Source: Planctomycetales bacterium
Lineage (GTDB): Bacteria; Planctomycetota; Phycisphaerae; SM23-33
Direction of reading: 5' to 3'
Length of the DNA: 6,884 nucleotides
Assembly: GCA_030631125.1 (NCBI GenBank)
Contig: DAOVLS010000122.1
Coordinates: 1 to 6,884 of the forward strand
The notes beneath the pieces are model-generated. The model saw only the letters and a list, made by a program, of their open reading frames with translations, searched no databases and had not been told where the DNA came from. Position numbers and translations under genes: made by a program. Shown here piece after piece: positions 5,807 through 6,884 of the stretch (within the stretch, counting starts at the first letter, position 1; every line of letters starts with the position of its first letter).

Positions 5807-5921
5807 GGGCGCCATGCTTTCACGCGAAGCGGGTAAGCATGTCTATCGCTACGTTACACCTGCCTGTCGGCAGACAGGTGCCCACCTGCTCTGCTGCCCT
5901 GCGCATGAGGGCATGGCGCCC
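5807..5921. repeat. Nested inverted-repeat element between the aminotransferase and DUF4139 genes
   Basis: The outer arms GGGCGCCATGC (5807-5817) and GCATGGCGCCC (5911-5921) are perfect 11-bp complements; pairing can continue inward to 5826/5902 with two G-T pairs and one mismatch. Inside lies a 24-nt near-palindrome (5857-5880, CACCTG ... CAGGTG) that folds with one mismatch, and CACCTG recurs at 5883-5888, allowing an alternative fold with 5875-5880. The element starts 1 nt after the aminotransferase stop. It could be a transcription end structure, a palindromic interspersed repeat, a miniature inverted-repeat element or a structured RNA. No coding potential is evident. The rest of the gap 5686-5922 holds the 8-bp inverted repeat and an A-rich tract. 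Confidence 0.55.
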
Positions 5922-5922
5922 G

Positions 5923-6884
5923 CTATTCCAGATACGCCTTTTCGACTTTCGTCAGTGCTGCGACGGTGTCGGCGATTTCCTCATCGGTCCAGTTTTCGTG
6001 AATGTGGATGAGGAAGTTTCGCACCACTACCGCTTCGCAGTTCGGCAGGTTCGGCGGTTCGTATGGGGCGGTCCACGGGTAGCCGCTTTGGCCGTAAGTG
6101 TTACGATTGCGGAACCAGACGTGCTCTGCGGGGATGTGGCGATACGAAGCCGAGGCCGGGATGCCCTCGGCTTTGACGGCTTCGGCAAAGGCGTCCTTAT
6201 CGACGGTGAGTTTGTCCGTATCGACAGTTACCCGCATGTGCCAGTAACTTGCCTGTGCGTCGGGGACAATTTTTCCCAGCGAGACTGCCTGGAGCGGCTT
6301 TATCCCCTCGGCGACGGCGGCCGCTACGGCCTGTCGGCGTTCGATAATCGAAGGCAGTTTCCGCAGTTGTACCCGCCCGATAGCGGCTGACAGTTCGTCC
6401 GTGTTGAGGTTCAGCCCAAGGCGGACGTTGTTCGGTTCATCCGTTCCGAAAGGTTTTCCCCGATCCATAAACCGCCGGGCCTTCCAGAAAAGGTCTTCGT
6501 TTCGTGTGAAGAATATCCCGCCCTGCCCGCCGCTGGCGTAGTGCTTTCCGTACATCGTGCTGAATGCGGCGATGTCGCCGTGCGTCCCTACGGGCCGGTC
6601 GTGATAGACCGCCCCGTGCGCCTGTGCGGCGTCCTCGACGACGGCCAGACCTTTCTCGCGGGCGATTTCCATTATGGGGTCCATGTCCACCGGCTCGCCG
6701 AATATCTGGGCGACGACGACCGCCCGCGTCCGCTCGGTAACGGCGGCGGCTATCTGCTCAGGCCCGGCATTGAAGGAAAATTCGTTCGTATCGGACGGGA
6801 CCGGAACGCAGTTCATCATTACTATAGGCATTGCCCCGCCGGGGTCGGTTATGGGCGGGCAGACGACTTCGCTTCCCGGCTCCA
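5923..6884 (-). CDS. DegT/DnrJ/EryC1/StrS family PLP-dependent aminotransferase (5' partial)
   Basis: A fold-type I PLP enzyme that typically moves an amino group from glutamate or glutamine to a keto-sugar or cyclitol, often for nucleotide-sugar or surface-polysaccharide synthesis. The frame stays open through an in-frame ATG at 6831 to the window edge, and the extra residues (EPGSEVVCPPITDPGG) match the family's conserved strand before that point, so the true start is outside. About 320 residues are visible; the family usually has 370-400. Counting from the ATG at 6831: EDAAQAHG (66-73) with Asp67 for the pyridine nitrogen, FSTMYGKHYASGGQGG (90-105) with Lys96 as the likely PLP-binding lysine, and GLNLNTDELSAAIGRVQLRKL (139-159), the family's conserved helix. 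The C-terminus is intact. The substrate cannot be read from the sequence, and no sugar-pathway gene lies nearby in the window. Confidence 0.92.
   Translation of the reverse strand, partial: EPGSEVVCPPITDPGGAMPIVMMNCVPVPSDTNEFSFNAGPEQIAAAVTERTRAVVVAQIFGEPVDMDPIMEIAREKGLAVVEDAAQAHGAVYHDRPVGTHGDIAAFSTMYGKHYASGGQGGIFFTRNEDLFWKARRFMDRGKPFGTDEPNNVRLGLNLNTDELSAAIGRVQLRKLPSIIERRQAVAAAVAEGIKPLQAVSLGKIVPDAQASYWHMRVTVDTDKLTVDKDAFAEAVKAEGIPASASYRHIPAEHVWFRNRNTYGQSGYPWTAPYEPPNLPNCEAVVVRNFLIHIHENWTDEEIADTVAALTKVEKAYLE

Noticed and set aside
5728..6390. A 220-codon + strand frame covering the inverted repeats and the aminotransferase C-terminus
   Set aside because: Its first third is translated palindromic repeat sequence and the rest is antisense to conserved aminotransferase residues.

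Overview
The window is protein-dense bacterial DNA of moderately high GC with seven genes, two of them cut by the window edges. A Hanks-type kinase with short N-terminal repeats, an RsbW/STAS partner-switching cluster, a URO-D-family enzyme outside the HemE group and a DUF4139 secreted protein together suggest a planctomycete-like bacterium, perhaps Phycisphaerae. That assignment is inferred from protein style only; no rRNA or marker gene is present.

Left part (1-2483, + strand): a signalling cluster. It begins with a Ser/Thr protein kinase (5' end outside the window) that carries a C-terminal membrane anchor. After an 86-nt gap containing a near-consensus sigma70-type promoter come three tightly packed genes: a STAS anti-sigma-factor antagonist, an RsbW/SpoIIAB-like ATP-binding anti-sigma kinase and a second STAS antagonist. 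These are the core parts of a partner-switching circuit, in which the kinase protein binds either a target (classically a sigma factor) or an unphosphorylated STAS protein. No sigma factor and no PP2C phosphatase lies in the window, so the output and the reset arm are not visible.

Middle (2484-3621): a hairpin sits between convergent genes, followed on the - strand by a URO-D-fold protein of the methyltransferase-like branch. It lacks the hallmark N-terminal motif of true uroporphyrinogen decarboxylase and the usual metal-site cysteine after the conserved His. A TTGACA/TACAAC promoter candidate and a 9-bp inverted repeat lie just upstream of it.

Right part (3622-6884, - strand): a large secreted DUF4139-family protein (signal peptide, Arg/Gly-rich linker, C-terminal coiled coil), then a 237-nt intergenic region rich in inverted repeats, then a DegT/DnrJ/EryC1/StrS PLP-dependent aminotransferase cut at its 5' end by the window edge.

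The right-hand genes show no obvious functional link to the signalling cluster. The parts most worth a second look are the compact kinase/partner-switching cluster with two unlike STAS proteins, and the nested inverted-repeat element at 5807-5921. I see no CRISPR array, transposase, phage gene, tRNA or rRNA. I do not see a clearly new system; the genes belong to known families in a locally unusual arrangement.
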